Source: Lentilactobacillus hilgardii DSM 20176 = ATCC 8290 (GTDB lineage: Bacteria > Bacillota > Bacilli > Lactobacillales > Lactobacillaceae). From it: a stretch of DNA of 46,715 nt. The translations under genes were made by a program, and so were the position numbers. Below are positions 8,097-16,995 of the stretch, in pieces. How positions within the stretch are numbered: position 1 is the stretch's first letter; each line of letters begins with the position of its first letter. The notes under the pieces were generated by a model. It was not told where the DNA came from. It searched no databases and was given only the letters and a program-made list of their open reading frames with translations. The stretch spans positions 294,380 to 341,094 of the forward strand of contig NZ_GG669993.1 of NCBI RefSeq assembly GCF_000159315.1. The letters are read 5' to 3'.

Positions 8097-10010
8097 ATGG
8101 AAACAATGCGAGTAGAAGGGCTGACAAAAACATATGGTGAAAAAACACTGTTTGACAGCCTTGATTTTTTAATTAACGAACAAGACCGGATTGGCTTGAT
8201 TGGCACAAACGGAACTGGGAAAACATCGTTGCTAAATGCTATTTCAGGCCACGATCATGATTCAACTGGAGACATTATTACCTCTAGATCCTATACAATC
8301 GGTTATTTGACCCAGAATCCCAAATTGGATGATCGTTTATCAATCATGGATGCTGTTTTCTCCGGATCCCAAAAGGTTTACCAAACTATCCGAAATTATG
8401 AATCTGCCTTGGATAAATACTCAAAGTATCCAGAAGATCAGGATGCCTTGAAGCGGTTTACGAAGGCTGAAGCCAAGATGAACGAAGACGATGCTTGGAA
8501 TGCACAAAGTGATGTCGAAACAATTTTAAGTCAATTAAAAATTACCGACTATCAGCAAAAGGTCGCTGAACTTTCAGGAGGTCAGCGCCGCCGAGTGGGC
8601 TTGGCACAAGTGCTTATCCAGTCACCTGATCTGTTGTTACTTGATGAACCAACCAACCATCTGGATTTTGATTCAATTGAATGGCTGGAAAAGTATTTAG
8701 CCGGTTACAAGGGTGCATTAATTGTTGTTACCCATGACCGTTACTTTCTCGATCGGGTTGCAAATAAAATCTGGGAACTTTCTTTTGGCAAGCTCTATCA
8801 ATACGAAGGAAATTACCAAGATTATGTTGAACAAAAGGCAACTCGCGTGCAGGGCGCTATTGAATCGCAACACAAAACGCAACAACTATATAAATCTGAA
8901 CTGGCATGGATGAAAACAGGAGCCAAGGCGCGCTCAACCAAGCAACAGGCCCGGATTAACCGATTTAACGATTTAAAGAAAAACGTTAATACGCTTCAAG
9001 TTGATCAGGATGTTGATATTTCTCTGGGTCAAACCCGACTTGGCAAGGAAGTTATTAACATTAAAGATGCCGACCTGGCTATCGATAACCAAACTATCCT
9101 AAAGAACTTTAATTTACTGGTTCAACCAAATGAACGAATCGGGATCAGCGGGGAAAACGGTGCCGGCAAAACGACACTTTTAAACGTGATCGCAGGACGA
9201 AAAAAGTTGGATTCGGGTATCATAAAAATTGGTGAAACGGTTAAATTAGCCTATTATACACAACTGACCGAACCAATTCCGGATGATAAACGAATGATCA
9301 CCTATCTAAGCGAAGTTGGTCAACAAGTGACCGATAAAAACGGCCAGAAAATAAGTGTTGCCGAACTTTTGGAACAATTTCTTTTTTCAAGATTTATGCA
9401 CGGTACGCTGATTCGTAAATTGTCCGGTGGTGAAAAACGGCGCTTGTATTTATTGAAATTACTGATGCAACAACCTAATGTTTTGTTGTTGGATGAGCCG
9501 ACAAATGATTTAGATATTGCCACCTTAACGGTTTTGGAAGATTATATTTCTAAATTTCAGGGAACCGTTATTACCGTTTCCCATGATCGCTACTTCCTGG
9601 ATAAAGTTGCGGATTGCTTATTGATCTTTAAGGGGAACGGTGTAATTGAAGAACACCGGGGTCGGTTTACGGATTATCTAAAGGCTGCGGAAGCTCAGTC
9701 TGCAAAACAAACGGCTGAAAAAAATCGCGTCAAAAAGAAATCATCCCCTCAGACAACTGAGCAGCAAGAACAAGCAAGTCAGTCAAAAAAGAAAAAACTC
9801 ACTTATGCAGAAGAAATCGAATATTCCCATCTCGAAGATGATATTGATAAATTAGAATCTCAAAAGTCTTCCGTTGATGAGCAAATGCAACAAAGTGGTG
9901 ATGACTACGATAAGTTGGCTGATTTACAACAGAAAAAAGACGATCTGGATTCACAAATTGACAAAAAAATGAAACGTTGGGAATATTTAAGCGATTACGC
10001 TGAATCATAA
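8097..10010 (+). CDS. ABC-F family ATPase (Uup/YfmR-like)
   Basis: Soluble protein with two ABC ATPase domains and no membrane part; ABC-F proteins act on the ribosome, and YfmR/Uup types relieve stalled or misassembled ribosomes. 637 residues. First domain: Walker A GTNGTGKTS at 36-44, LSGGQ at 159-163, DEPTNHLD at 183-190. The linker (about 240-305) carries the basic helical ABC-F insert. Second domain: SGENGAGKTT at 351-360, LSGGEKRR and DEPTNDLD. The C-terminal ~80 residues are a charged coiled coil. It starts seven bases after cca, with AAGGA in the end of cca. I cannot tell a housekeeping role from antibiotic protection by sequence, but position and coiled-coil tail favour housekeeping. 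Confidence 0.9.
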   Translation: METMRVEGLTKTYGEKTLFDSLDFLINEQDRIGLIGTNGTGKTSLLNAISGHDHDSTGDIITSRSYTIGYLTQNPKLDDRLSIMDAVFSGSQKVYQTIRNYESALDKYSKYPEDQDALKRFTKAEAKMNEDDAWNAQSDVETILSQLKITDYQQKVAELSGGQRRRVGLAQVLIQSPDLLLLDEPTNHLDFDSIEWLEKYLAGYKGALIVVTHDRYFLDRVANKIWELSFGKLYQYEGNYQDYVEQKATRVQGAIESQHKTQQLYKSELAWMKTGAKARSTKQQARINRFNDLKKNVNTLQVDQDVDISLGQTRLGKEVINIKDADLAIDNQTILKNFNLLVQPNERIGISGENGAGKTTLLNVIAGRKKLDSGIIKIGETVKLAYYTQLTEPIPDDKRMITYLSEVGQQVTDKNGQKISVAELLEQFLFSRFMHGTLIRKLSGGEKRRLYLLKLLMQQPNVLLLDEPTNDLDIATLTVLEDYISKFQGTVITVSHDRYFLDKVADCLLIFKGNGVIEEHRGRFTDYLKAAEAQSAKQTAEKNRVKKKSSPQTTEQQEQASQSKKKKLTYAEEIEYSHLEDDIDKLESQKSSVDEQMQQSGDDYDKLADLQQKKDDLDSQIDKKMKRWEYLSDYAES

Positions 10011-10028
10011 TCTGAGGAGGACATCATG

Positions 10029-10979
10029 ATGTTGGAAGATGCTTATTTAAACTTAGAAAAATATGTTCTTGAAAACGGCCATAAGAAGCCTGATCGAACC
10101 CATACCGGGACAATTAGTACATTTGGATACCAAATGCGGTTCGACCTTTCAAAGGGATTTCCATTACTAACAACCAAAAAAGTCCCTTTTGGGTTAATTA
10201 AAAGCGAATTATTGTGGTTTTTGCGTGGTGATACAAATATCAAATTTTTGTTGCAGCATAAGAATCATATTTGGGATGAATGGGCTTTTGAAAAATATGT
10301 TAAGTCCAATGATTATATTGGCCCGGACATGACTAACTTTTCCCATCGTGCACAGGAAAATCCTGATTTTAATGACCTTTATCAGGAACAAAAGAAACGC
10401 TTTTGTCAATTGGTGCTTGATGATGATACCTTTGCTCAAAAATATGGAGACCTCGGCTTGGTATACGGCAGTCAATGGCGAGCTTGGAAAACGTCGACAG
10501 GTGAAACAATCGATCAGATCCAAAACGTGATCGATATGATTAAAACCCACCCAGACTCCAGACGTCTCATTGTGTCTGCCTGGAACCCGGAAGATGTGCC
10601 GACTATGGCATTGCCACCCTGTCACACAATGTTTCAATTCTACGTTAACGATGGCAAACTCAGTTGTCAGTTGTATCAGCGTTCCGGTGATATTTTCCTT
10701 GGGATACCATTTAATATTGCCAGCTATGCCCTTCTAACATCTTTAATTGCCCGTGAATGTAATTTACAACCCGGTGAGTTTGTTCATACGCTTGGTGACG
10801 CACACATCTATTTGAATCATGTTAAACAGGTAAAGGAGCAATTGAGTCGAAAGCCCCACGATGCACCTCAACTGTGGTTGAATCCAGAAAAGAAACACTT
10901 AAGTGATTTTAATATGACCGATATCAAAGTAAAAAACTATGACCCTTATCCATCAATCAAAGCCCCGGTTGCCGTTTAA
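10029..10979 (+). CDS. thyA: Thymidylate synthase
   Basis: Converts dUMP to dTMP with methylene-tetrahydrofolate, releasing dihydrofolate. Long lactobacillar form with the extra ~50-residue insert (residues about 90-140). Starting at the second of two adjacent ATGs gives 316 residues and puts the catalytic cysteine of [12 protein letters not shown] at 198, as in L. casei. [16 protein letters not shown] and the C-terminal KAPVAV are typical. GAGGAGG lies 9 bases upstream (6 for the ATG at 10026). The next gene, DHFR, regenerates its folate cofactor. Confidence 0.97.
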   Translation: MLEDAYLNLEKYVLENGHKKPDRTHTGTISTFGYQMRFDLSKGFPLLTTKKVPFGLIKSELLWFLRGDTNIKFLLQHKNHIWDEWAFEKYVKSNDYIGPDMTNFSHRAQENPDFNDLYQEQKKRFCQLVLDDDTFAQKYGDLGLVYGSQWRAWKTSTGETIDQIQNVIDMIKTHPDSRRLIVSAWNPEDVPTMALPPCHTMFQFYVNDGKLSCQLYQRSGDIFLGIPFNIASYALLTSLIARECNLQPGEFVHTLGDAHIYLNHVKQVKEQLSRKPHDAPQLWLNPEKKHLSDFNMTDIKVKNYDPYPSIKAPVAV

Positions 10980-11020
10980 GACTGTAGTGGGCTAATCATT
11001 TTAAAAGTCGGAGGAAAGCA

Positions 11021-11509
11021 ATGATTTCTTATATTTGGGCGGAAGATGAAAACGGCTTAATAGGTGCGTCAGGTAATTTACCGTGGCATTTACCTGATGA
11101 CATGGCATTCTTTAAAAAAACGACGATGGGTCACCCAATTATTTCCGGCGCCCGTACTTTTCGAAGTTATAATCGGCCGCTACCGGGGAGGCAAAATATT
11201 GTCCTTTCCCGTCATGGAGACTTTCCAGATGGGGTATTGGTTATTTCATCAGTAGAACAGCTCTGTGAATTAGTTGACAAGAATCCGAAGGAAAATTATT
11301 TTGTCACGGGAGGAGCTAACCTATTTGGCCAGTTACTGGATAAGGTCGATCGACTTTACAGAACAAAGATTCATCATCAATTTACAGGTGACACCTATAT
11401 GCCCGAAATCAAGTATGCCCAGTTTAATCAAGTGACATCAATTGACGGCATCGTTGATGAAAGGAACCGCTACCCACACACATTTGAAGTATTTGAGCGG
11501 ATTCAATAG
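11021..11509 (+). CDS. dfrA: Dihydrofolate reductase
   Basis: Reduces dihydrofolate to tetrahydrofolate with NADPH; paired with thyA. 162 residues, normal length. The sequence shows IWAEDENGLIG, LPWHLPDDMAFF (acidic catalytic residue in PDD), RPLPGRQNIVLSR and the glycine pair VTGGANLF. The usual GRxT motif reads SGARTF (42-47), so alanine 44 replaces the arginine that normally contacts the NADPH 2'-phosphate. GGAGGAAAG precedes the ATG. Confidence 0.95.
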   Translation: MISYIWAEDENGLIGASGNLPWHLPDDMAFFKKTTMGHPIISGARTFRSYNRPLPGRQNIVLSRHGDFPDGVLVISSVEQLCELVDKNPKENYFVTGGANLFGQLLDKVDRLYRTKIHHQFTGDTYMPEIKYAQFNQVTSIDGIVDERNRYPHTFEVFERIQ

Positions 11510-11550
11510 TAGGCATTCCTGCAAAGGCTATGTTTGTTTTGGAAAAACTT

Positions 11551-11559
11551 TGATATAAT
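11551..11559 (+). promoter_or_regulatory. Extended -10 promoter of degV
   Basis: TGA-TATAAT is a full extended -10 element. The -35 position (TGTTTG, 11531-11536) matches poorly, as is common for this class. Confidence 0.5.
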
Positions 11560-11615
11560 TGTAGCTGGTTAATTTCAAAATTTTAGATAATTATTTGAAG
11601 AAACGAGTGGCGCTA

Positions 11616-12464
11616 ATGGCAAACGTGAAGATTGTAACAGATTCGTCCGCGCAGCTTACAGACGATGAAATAAGTAAATATGGCATTACCGTTGTTCCAT
11701 TAACTGTGATGATCGATAATACAGTTTATGTGGAACGCGATACAATTAATAATGAAACTTTTGTTCCCAAGATGTTGGCCGCAAAGGATTTACCTAAAAC
11801 CAGTCAGCCACCAGTTGGCAAATTTGTTGAAACTTTCAATAAACTTGGCGAAGATGGCAGTCAAATCTTATGTCTTAATATGCTCGAGGCAATTAGCGGC
11901 ACTATCCATGCTGCTGAACAAGCAGCAACAATTAGTACAAGCGATGTAACGGTTGTCGATAGCCAAAGTACGGACAGGGGGTTGGCTTTCCAAGTCCTTG
12001 AAGCAGCCGAATTGGCTCAACAAGGTGCCGACATGCAAACTATTCTTAATAAGATTACAAAAGTCCGCGAAAACACCAGACTGTATTTGTGTGTGATGAC
12101 ATTGGACAATATTGTTAAGGGTGGTCGTCTTCATCCTGTTGCGGGAGCAATTACCAATTTTTTGAACATTAAGTTAGGGCTTCAGGTGACCGGCGGCAAA
12201 CTGAAAATCGTTTCCAAGGGCCGGGGAGATAAATCTCTCCGTAAGTTCTTCGGACGAATTTTGGAAGATATGAAGAATACACCTGCACTAAAGAAAATTG
12301 GTATTTCCTATGTAACTGAAACCAATGTGCTCAAAGAGACCATGACTAAACTTAAAGAAGAGTTTCCGGATGTTCCTCTTTTATATCGGGTAACTTCACC
12401 GATTATCTCGACGCATACGGGTGAAGGTGCTTTTGCATTGATCTATTATAGTGATCCTGATTAA
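11616..12464 (+). CDS. DegV family fatty-acid-binding protein
   Basis: DegV proteins (FakB-like) bind a long-chain fatty acid and, in studied Firmicutes, present it to the kinase FakA for entry into phospholipid. 282 residues in two domains. KIVTDSSAQL at the N-terminus, the lipid-binding TSQPP region near 60, and GGRL followed by the ITNFLNIKLGLQV segment are typical. ATG 11616 is chosen because the family starts MANVKIVTDSS; TTG 11595 and GTG 11607 are alternatives. No fakA gene is in the window, so the partner is inferred. Confidence 0.88.
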   Translation: MANVKIVTDSSAQLTDDEISKYGITVVPLTVMIDNTVYVERDTINNETFVPKMLAAKDLPKTSQPPVGKFVETFNKLGEDGSQILCLNMLEAISGTIHAAEQAATISTSDVTVVDSQSTDRGLAFQVLEAAELAQQGADMQTILNKITKVRENTRLYLCVMTLDNIVKGGRLHPVAGAITNFLNIKLGLQVTGGKLKIVSKGRGDKSLRKFFGRILEDMKNTPALKKIGISYVTETNVLKETMTKLKEEFPDVPLLYRVTSPIISTHTGEGAFALIYYSDPD

Positions 12465-12483
12465 AACAGATTTGATAGTGCTG

Positions 12484-12529
12484 AAGGGCTGGGACAAAAC
12501 TGATATTGTTTTGTCAACAACCCTTTTTG
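12484..12529 (+). terminator. Terminator of degV
   Basis: GACAAAAC (12493-12500) pairs perfectly with GTTTTGTC (12508-12515); an outer AGGG/CCCT pairing follows, then TTTTT. The arm AGGGCTGGGACAAAAC resembles those at 5786-5800 and 2196-2208. Confidence 0.7.
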
Positions 12530-12575
12530 TGTTAGTGTGTGTAAAGTGTAGAAAGGTAGTCAAGCAGGTGATTGA

Positions 12576-13487
12576 TTGAAACATCAAAAAAAACGGTCAA
12601 AAAGTAAACTGATTATTTGGAGTATCCTAATTTTAATTTTCGTTACAGTAGGTGTGTTTTGGGCGGTCGGTCATTTAGACTCCAACCAGCCGACTAAGCC
12701 CAAAACAGTCCGGCTCACAGCAATTGGTGATTCGCTAACATATGGCGTGGGTGATTCTTCCGGTAAGGGTGGTTATACAAACTTAATTCGAAAAAAAGTG
12801 AACCGAAGCCAGCACAATGTTGTTATGACGACCTCAAACTTTGGCATTTCAGGTGAAACAACCGATCAAATTAATCATCGGGTTATCACATCAAAAAAAT
12901 TGCAGGCCAGCATTAAACAAGCTGATGTCATTACAGTTACTACCGGCGGAAACGATATGTTGCACTTTTTAAAGAGTAACATTGGTATCCAAAACGATAA
13001 ATTACTGTCTCAACAGCTCAAAAAGTATTCGTTGGTTTATCAAAAGCGGGTGACGAGATTGCTGGAGAGTATTCGCCATTTAAACAAGCACGTTCAGTTG
13101 TTTGTCTTCGGAATTTATAATCCGGTTTACGTTTACTTCCCACAGGTATCGTTTATTAGTCGGTCTATTCAGGTCAATAATCAGATCACTAAACGGGTCG
13201 TTTTGGGTCAGTCCAACGTTCATTTTATTCCAATTGACAAAAAGCTTTCAGATGGTCAGTATCAAACTGCCCAGTCCAGGGCAAAATTAAGAAAACAGAC
13301 AACCGTATTTAATCATAGTGATATGGCTGCCGGAGAGCTGGAAAAAATGTTGGGTGGTCAATCAACCGAATCAAATAAATATCTTTCTGACGAAGATCAT
13401 TTTCATCCTAATAAACTCGGCTACGGGATTATGACTAATTTACTGTATAAAGAAATGCGCCAATATCTTAATTGGCTTAAGGAGTGA
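12576..13487 (+). CDS. Membrane-anchored GDSL/SGNH hydrolase (YpmR-like)
   Basis: Predicted lipase or acylhydrolase facing outward. 303 residues: basic N-terminus, one transmembrane or signal-anchor helix at about 11-32, then an SGNH domain with GDSLTYG (Ser53), NFGISGETT, GGND (124-127) and DHFH (Asp274, His277). The natural substrate is unknown. It starts at TTG, preceded by AGGTGA at short spacing; no ATG fits. It overlaps the next gene, as B. subtilis ypmR does with ypmS. Confidence 0.85.
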   Translation: MKHQKKRSKSKLIIWSILILIFVTVGVFWAVGHLDSNQPTKPKTVRLTAIGDSLTYGVGDSSGKGGYTNLIRKKVNRSQHNVVMTTSNFGISGETTDQINHRVITSKKLQASIKQADVITVTTGGNDMLHFLKSNIGIQNDKLLSQQLKKYSLVYQKRVTRLLESIRHLNKHVQLFVFGIYNPVYVYFPQVSFISRSIQVNNQITKRVVLGQSNVHFIPIDKKLSDGQYQTAQSRAKLRKQTTVFNHSDMAAGELEKMLGGQSTESNKYLSDEDHFHPNKLGYGIMTNLLYKEMRQYLNWLKE

Positions 13488-14122
13488 TTAACATCAACAA
13501 TCAACGAATGGGTCATCAACCAAAGAGAAGAAACCCTTGGAAAATGGCCTTTTTTACTATCATTGGATTAATTGTAATTGGCTTTTGCGGCTTTTTTATT
13601 GCCATTCACTTATCTTCTAATGAAACCATTTCAACCAAACAACCAACAACGTCTGATGAACGGTCGGTTTCAGTTTCACTGAATAAAGCACAATTAAATA
13701 ATTTGTCTCAGTATTATTTAAATAAGGTTCAAACTCAAAATAATGGGCAAACCAAATATCATTTCGAAGTTGCTAATCAAGGAATTGTTTACGGTTCAAT
13801 TAAATTATTGGGATCAGACGTCGACTACTCCATGTTTTTTACACCAAAAGTTTTGGCTAATGGGAATGTGGAATTACATGCCACGAAAATGTCATTGGGA
13901 AAATTCCCAGTACCAATCAGTTTTGTTCTCCTTAATGTTAAACATGCCTATAAATTGCCCAAATGGGTCAAACTGATTCCTGATAAGAAAATGATTGAGC
14001 TTGATATCGTTCATATGAATGGCAACCGTGGTTTGAATTATCGTGCTCGACAGATCAACTTAAACGGAAAAGGAAAATTCGCCTTTGACATCATTTTGCC
14101 AAAGGAAGCTCAAGGTGACTAA
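13484..14122 (+). CDS. YpmS family protein (DUF2140)
   Basis: Conserved membrane-anchored protein of unknown function, found next to a YpmR-type lipase in many Firmicutes. 212 residues as drawn: basic start ([11 protein letters not shown]), a transmembrane helix at about 20-42, then an extracytoplasmic beta-rich part ([20 protein letters not shown]). The start is uncertain. GTG 13484 overlaps the upstream stop in a GTGA, but the only Shine-Dalgarno, AAGGAG (13479-13484), runs into it. An in-frame ATC at 13493 stands 8 bases after AAGGAG. ATG 13508 is 23 bases away. Confidence 0.8.
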   Translation: MININNQRMGHQPKRRNPWKMAFFTIIGLIVIGFCGFFIAIHLSSNETISTKQPTTSDERSVSVSLNKAQLNNLSQYYLNKVQTQNNGQTKYHFEVANQGIVYGSIKLLGSDVDYSMFFTPKVLANGNVELHATKMSLGKFPVPISFVLLNVKHAYKLPKWVKLIPDKKMIELDIVHMNGNRGLNYRARQINLNGKGKFAFDIILPKEAQGD

Positions 14123-14123
14123 T

Positions 14124-14342
14124 ATGCTAAAAACTTTTTATCAATTTTTAATGACCAAGCGTAATCCAGGCAGTAGTGAACCAATTGCGGAATTTGCAAA
14201 CAACGCATTTTATGATCAATCTTTTCCAAAACAGTTGACTGATTTTGATTCCTTATCAAAATATCTCGAAGAAAATGCTGATTATCTGCCAAGTATGGAA
14301 ATCTTCGATGACGTTTGGAAACAATACGAGGAAGATATGTAA
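14124..14342 (+). CDS. YozE family small protein (UPF0346)
   Basis: A 72-residue helical cytosolic protein. [11 protein letters not shown] near the start and [16 protein letters not shown] in the middle identify the YozE (DUF1250) family, whose role is unknown; the fold is a SAM-like helical bundle. ATG 14124 follows the ypmS stop by one base, with AAGGTG upstream inside ypmS. It sits ahead of rbgA and is probably in the same transcript. Confidence 0.85.
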   Translation: MLKTFYQFLMTKRNPGSSEPIAEFANNAFYDQSFPKQLTDFDSLSKYLEENADYLPSMEIFDDVWKQYEEDM

Positions 14343-14355
14343 AGGAAGTGACAAT

Positions 14356-15228
14356 ATGGCTGTTACAATCCAGTGGTTTCCCGGACATATGGCAAAAGCC
14401 ATTCGACAATTCGAAGAAAATATCGGCTTGGTTGATATTGTTTTCGAAGTTATCGATGCTCGAATTCCATATGCGTCACAAAACCCGGAAGTTGCCAGAA
14501 TTACCGGTGAAAAACCGCATCTTTTCATTTTAACCAAAAAAGATTTAGCGGATCCGCGATTAACACAACGCTGGCTTGATTCCTTTAAATCGAAAGGACA
14601 ACCGGCAATTGCAGTAGATGCAAAAACAAAATTTAATATTGGAAATGTGCTATCAGTCATTTCACCGCTATTAAGTGAAAAGTTAGCTCGAGAGGAACAA
14701 AAGGGCATGAAAAAACGTCCAATTCGTGCAATTAGCGTAGGCGTTCCTAACGTTGGAAAATCTACTGTACTTAATCGCTTGGTTAATAGGCGCGCCGCTC
14801 AAGTCGGTAATCGCCCGGGCGTTACCAAAGGCCAACAATGGTTGAAGGCTGGAAAAGAACTTGAGCTGCTAGATACCCCTGGAATTCTCTGGCCTAAATT
14901 CGAAAGCCAGGAAACAGCAAACAAATTAGCACTGACAGGCGCTATTAAAGACAGCGTCTTTGCCAGTGATGACATCGCCTTATTTGGGTTAAATCATTTT
15001 CGGGAAACAAATCCGGGCCAATTAAAAGAACGCTACCGACTTTCAGACAGCGACTTTGATTTATCTGATGTCGATTTATTACTTGTCATTACCGAAAAAA
15101 TCGGCATGCGTGATGATTATGAACGGGCATCCAATCGCATCATCCAAGATATCCGAGGCAATAAACTTGGACGATTTACTCTGGATGATCCGGAGAAAGT
15201 TAATCAAAATGACGAAACAGACCATTAA
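14356..15228 (+). CDS. rbgA: Ribosome biogenesis GTPase RbgA (YlqF)
   Basis: Circularly permuted GTPase required for late 50S assembly. 290 residues. Permuted motif order is visible: DARIPYAS and LTKKDL (G4) come before GVPNVGKST (G1) and DTPGILWP (G3), followed by a C-terminal helical domain. The N-terminus IQWFPGHMAKA is characteristic. ATG 14356 follows AAGGAAGTG; the frame is open further upstream but runs antiparallel to no known family sequence. Its last 20 bases overlap rnhB. Confidence 0.95.
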   Translation: MAVTIQWFPGHMAKAIRQFEENIGLVDIVFEVIDARIPYASQNPEVARITGEKPHLFILTKKDLADPRLTQRWLDSFKSKGQPAIAVDAKTKFNIGNVLSVISPLLSEKLAREEQKGMKKRPIRAISVGVPNVGKSTVLNRLVNRRAAQVGNRPGVTKGQQWLKAGKELELLDTPGILWPKFESQETANKLALTGAIKDSVFASDDIALFGLNHFRETNPGQLKERYRLSDSDFDLSDVDLLLVITEKIGMRDDYERASNRIIQDIRGNKLGRFTLDDPEKVNQNDETDH

Positions 15229-15976
15229 TCAGATTAAAGAAAAGCTGGCATTAATCAATAATTTGGATGACACTGTATTTAAAACACTTTCAGATGATCC
15301 ACGAAAGGGCGTTCAACATTTGCTTCAGACGGCCACTGCTCGGATCAAAAAAAGGCAATTGGAAAAAGCTGAATTTCAAAGTCGTTTTAAATACGAACGG
15401 TCTTTCTGGCATCGTGGTGTTAACTATGTTGCCGGTGTGGACGAAGTAGGCCGTGGTCCCTTAGCTGGTCCCGTCGTAGCCTGTGCAACTATTCTGCCTC
15501 GAGATTTTGATTTGATTCAGGTCAATGACTCCAAGCAGTTAACACCCGAAATAAGGGCACGACTGGCGCCCCAAATTAAGAGGGAAGCAATCAGCATTGG
15601 TCTTGGACTAGTTGATAACAAAGGGATCGATAGGTTAAATATTTATGAAGCGACACGGGTTGCGATGAAACAGGCCGTTAATAATCTAACTCAACAACCG
15701 GACGAGATTATTGTAGATGCCATGCAAATTCCTGTTCCGATTCATCAAACCCGGTTGATTAAGGGGGATGCCAAAAGCATCAGTGTTTCTGCTGCCAGTA
15801 TCGTTGCAAAAGTCTATCGGGATAACTTAATGGACCAATATGCACAACAGTATCCGGAATATGACTTTAGACATAATGCAGGATATGGAACAACTAAACA
15901 TTTATCCGCCTTGAAAAAATACGGTGCGACTCCGATTCATCGAAAAACATTTGCGCCCATTAAAAATTTCTTGTAG
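15209..15976 (+). CDS. rnhB: Ribonuclease HII
   Basis: Removes ribonucleotides and RNA from RNA-DNA hybrids. 255 residues. VAGVDEVGRGPLAGPVVA carries the first two catalytic acidic residues, VNDSKQLTPE and IIVDAMQ carry further conserved positions, and DFRHNAGYGT is near the end. The N-terminal ~65 residues form the helical extension seen in Bacillus-type enzymes. ATG 15209 lies inside rbgA; the nearest GGAG is 13 bases upstream, rather far. Confidence 0.94.
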   Translation: MTKQTINQIKEKLALINNLDDTVFKTLSDDPRKGVQHLLQTATARIKKRQLEKAEFQSRFKYERSFWHRGVNYVAGVDEVGRGPLAGPVVACATILPRDFDLIQVNDSKQLTPEIRARLAPQIKREAISIGLGLVDNKGIDRLNIYEATRVAMKQAVNNLTQQPDEIIVDAMQIPVPIHQTRLIKGDAKSISVSAASIVAKVYRDNLMDQYAQQYPEYDFRHNAGYGTTKHLSALKKYGATPIHRKTFAPIKNFL

Positions 15977-16021
15977 ATAAGTCTTCTTTTTTTTCGTAAG
16001 TATTCTTAAAGGGGATGGAAC

Positions 16022-16900
16022 ATGATGCTTTTAAGAGACTTTTTATTAAGAATTCACTTGTGTAATGGAATTGGAATTGTCGGTAAATCAAAAATTTATG
16101 ATTGGATTCAATCACAGAAATCAACTCGTTTTGACGTACCATCTGTTGACTCATTAATTAAAATTGCCAATATTCGTGGGGGAAATGTCACACGCTTTTC
16201 ATCAACCTACATACAATTAATGAACAATTCGGAGAGGGTTGATCAACTTGTTGATTCTGAAAAATGGCTGTGCATTTGTGATGAACACTATCCTTATCAA
16301 TTAAAAGAAGCTTATACACCACCTCTGGTGATGTTTTATAGAGGAGACTTGAACCTTCTAAATGAGCAGATGCTTGGCATTGTGGGAGCAAGAGACGCGA
16401 CACACTATTCCATGGAGATTTTGAAACAGTTACTTCCGGGACCGCTTTTAAACAAACTGGTCATTGTTTCTGGATTGGCGAAAGGTGTCGATACTTGGGC
16501 ACACCAGTGCACTATCGCCAATCATGGTCGAACAATTGCCGTGATAGGTACAGGATTAAACATCGCTTATCCAAGTATGAATCAGCAGCTGCAGCAACAA
16601 ATTGCAGAGGAACAGTTGCTTCTTAGTGAATATCCAAATGGCAGTCGTGGTTATAAGAATCATTTTCCAGAGCGAAACAGAATTATCGCGGGATTGGTTG
16701 AGAGTGTTCTCGTTACCGAAGCGAAACACCATTCCGGAAGTTTAATCACCGCAAATTTAGCACTCCAAAATAATCGAAATGTCTTAGCAGTTCCAGGCCG
16801 GATCAATCATTATTTATCAGCGGGTACCAACGAATTAATTGCTGCAGGGGCCAAACCAATTTTACGGTCAAATGATGTTTTGGAAGAATATATTAGTTGA
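16022..16900 (+). CDS. dprA: DNA-processing protein DprA
   Basis: Loads RecA on incoming single-stranded DNA during natural transformation. 292 residues: a short helical N-terminal region, then the Rossmann-like DprA domain with LGIVGARDATHYS, VSGLAKGVDTWAH, TIAVIGTGL, FPERNRIIAGL and HHSGSLITANLAL. Two adjacent ATGs (16022 and 16025) follow AAGGGGATGG. dprA often persists in lactobacilli not known to be competent, so competence cannot be inferred from it alone. rnhB-dprA-topA is a conserved order. Confidence 0.95.
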   Translation: MMLLRDFLLRIHLCNGIGIVGKSKIYDWIQSQKSTRFDVPSVDSLIKIANIRGGNVTRFSSTYIQLMNNSERVDQLVDSEKWLCICDEHYPYQLKEAYTPPLVMFYRGDLNLLNEQMLGIVGARDATHYSMEILKQLLPGPLLNKLVIVSGLAKGVDTWAHQCTIANHGRTIAVIGTGLNIAYPSMNQQLQQQIAEEQLLLSEYPNGSRGYKNHFPERNRIIAGLVESVLVTEAKHHSGSLITANLALQNNRNVLAVPGRINHYLSAGTNELIAAGAKPILRSNDVLEEYIS

Positions 16901-16925
16901 CACAAGAAAACACTTGCAATATGAT
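16897..16925 (+). promoter_or_regulatory. Promoter of topA
   Basis: TTGACA (16897-16902, overlapping the dprA stop codon), exactly 17 bases, then TATGAT (16920-16925). This is one of the best matches in the window. Confidence 0.75.
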
Positions 16926-16995
16926 GTGGTAGATTTGAACTCAAAAATAATAACAAAAAAGTCTACTATATTTATCCAGAAAGAAAGGAGAAAAA

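Noticed and set aside
10209-10637. 142-codon minus-strand frame inside thyA
   Set aside because: Antisense shadow of thyA with no ribosome-binding site or family match.
14256-14708. 150-codon minus-strand frame across yozE and rbgA
   Set aside because: Covers two conserved plus-strand genes and has no supporting signal.
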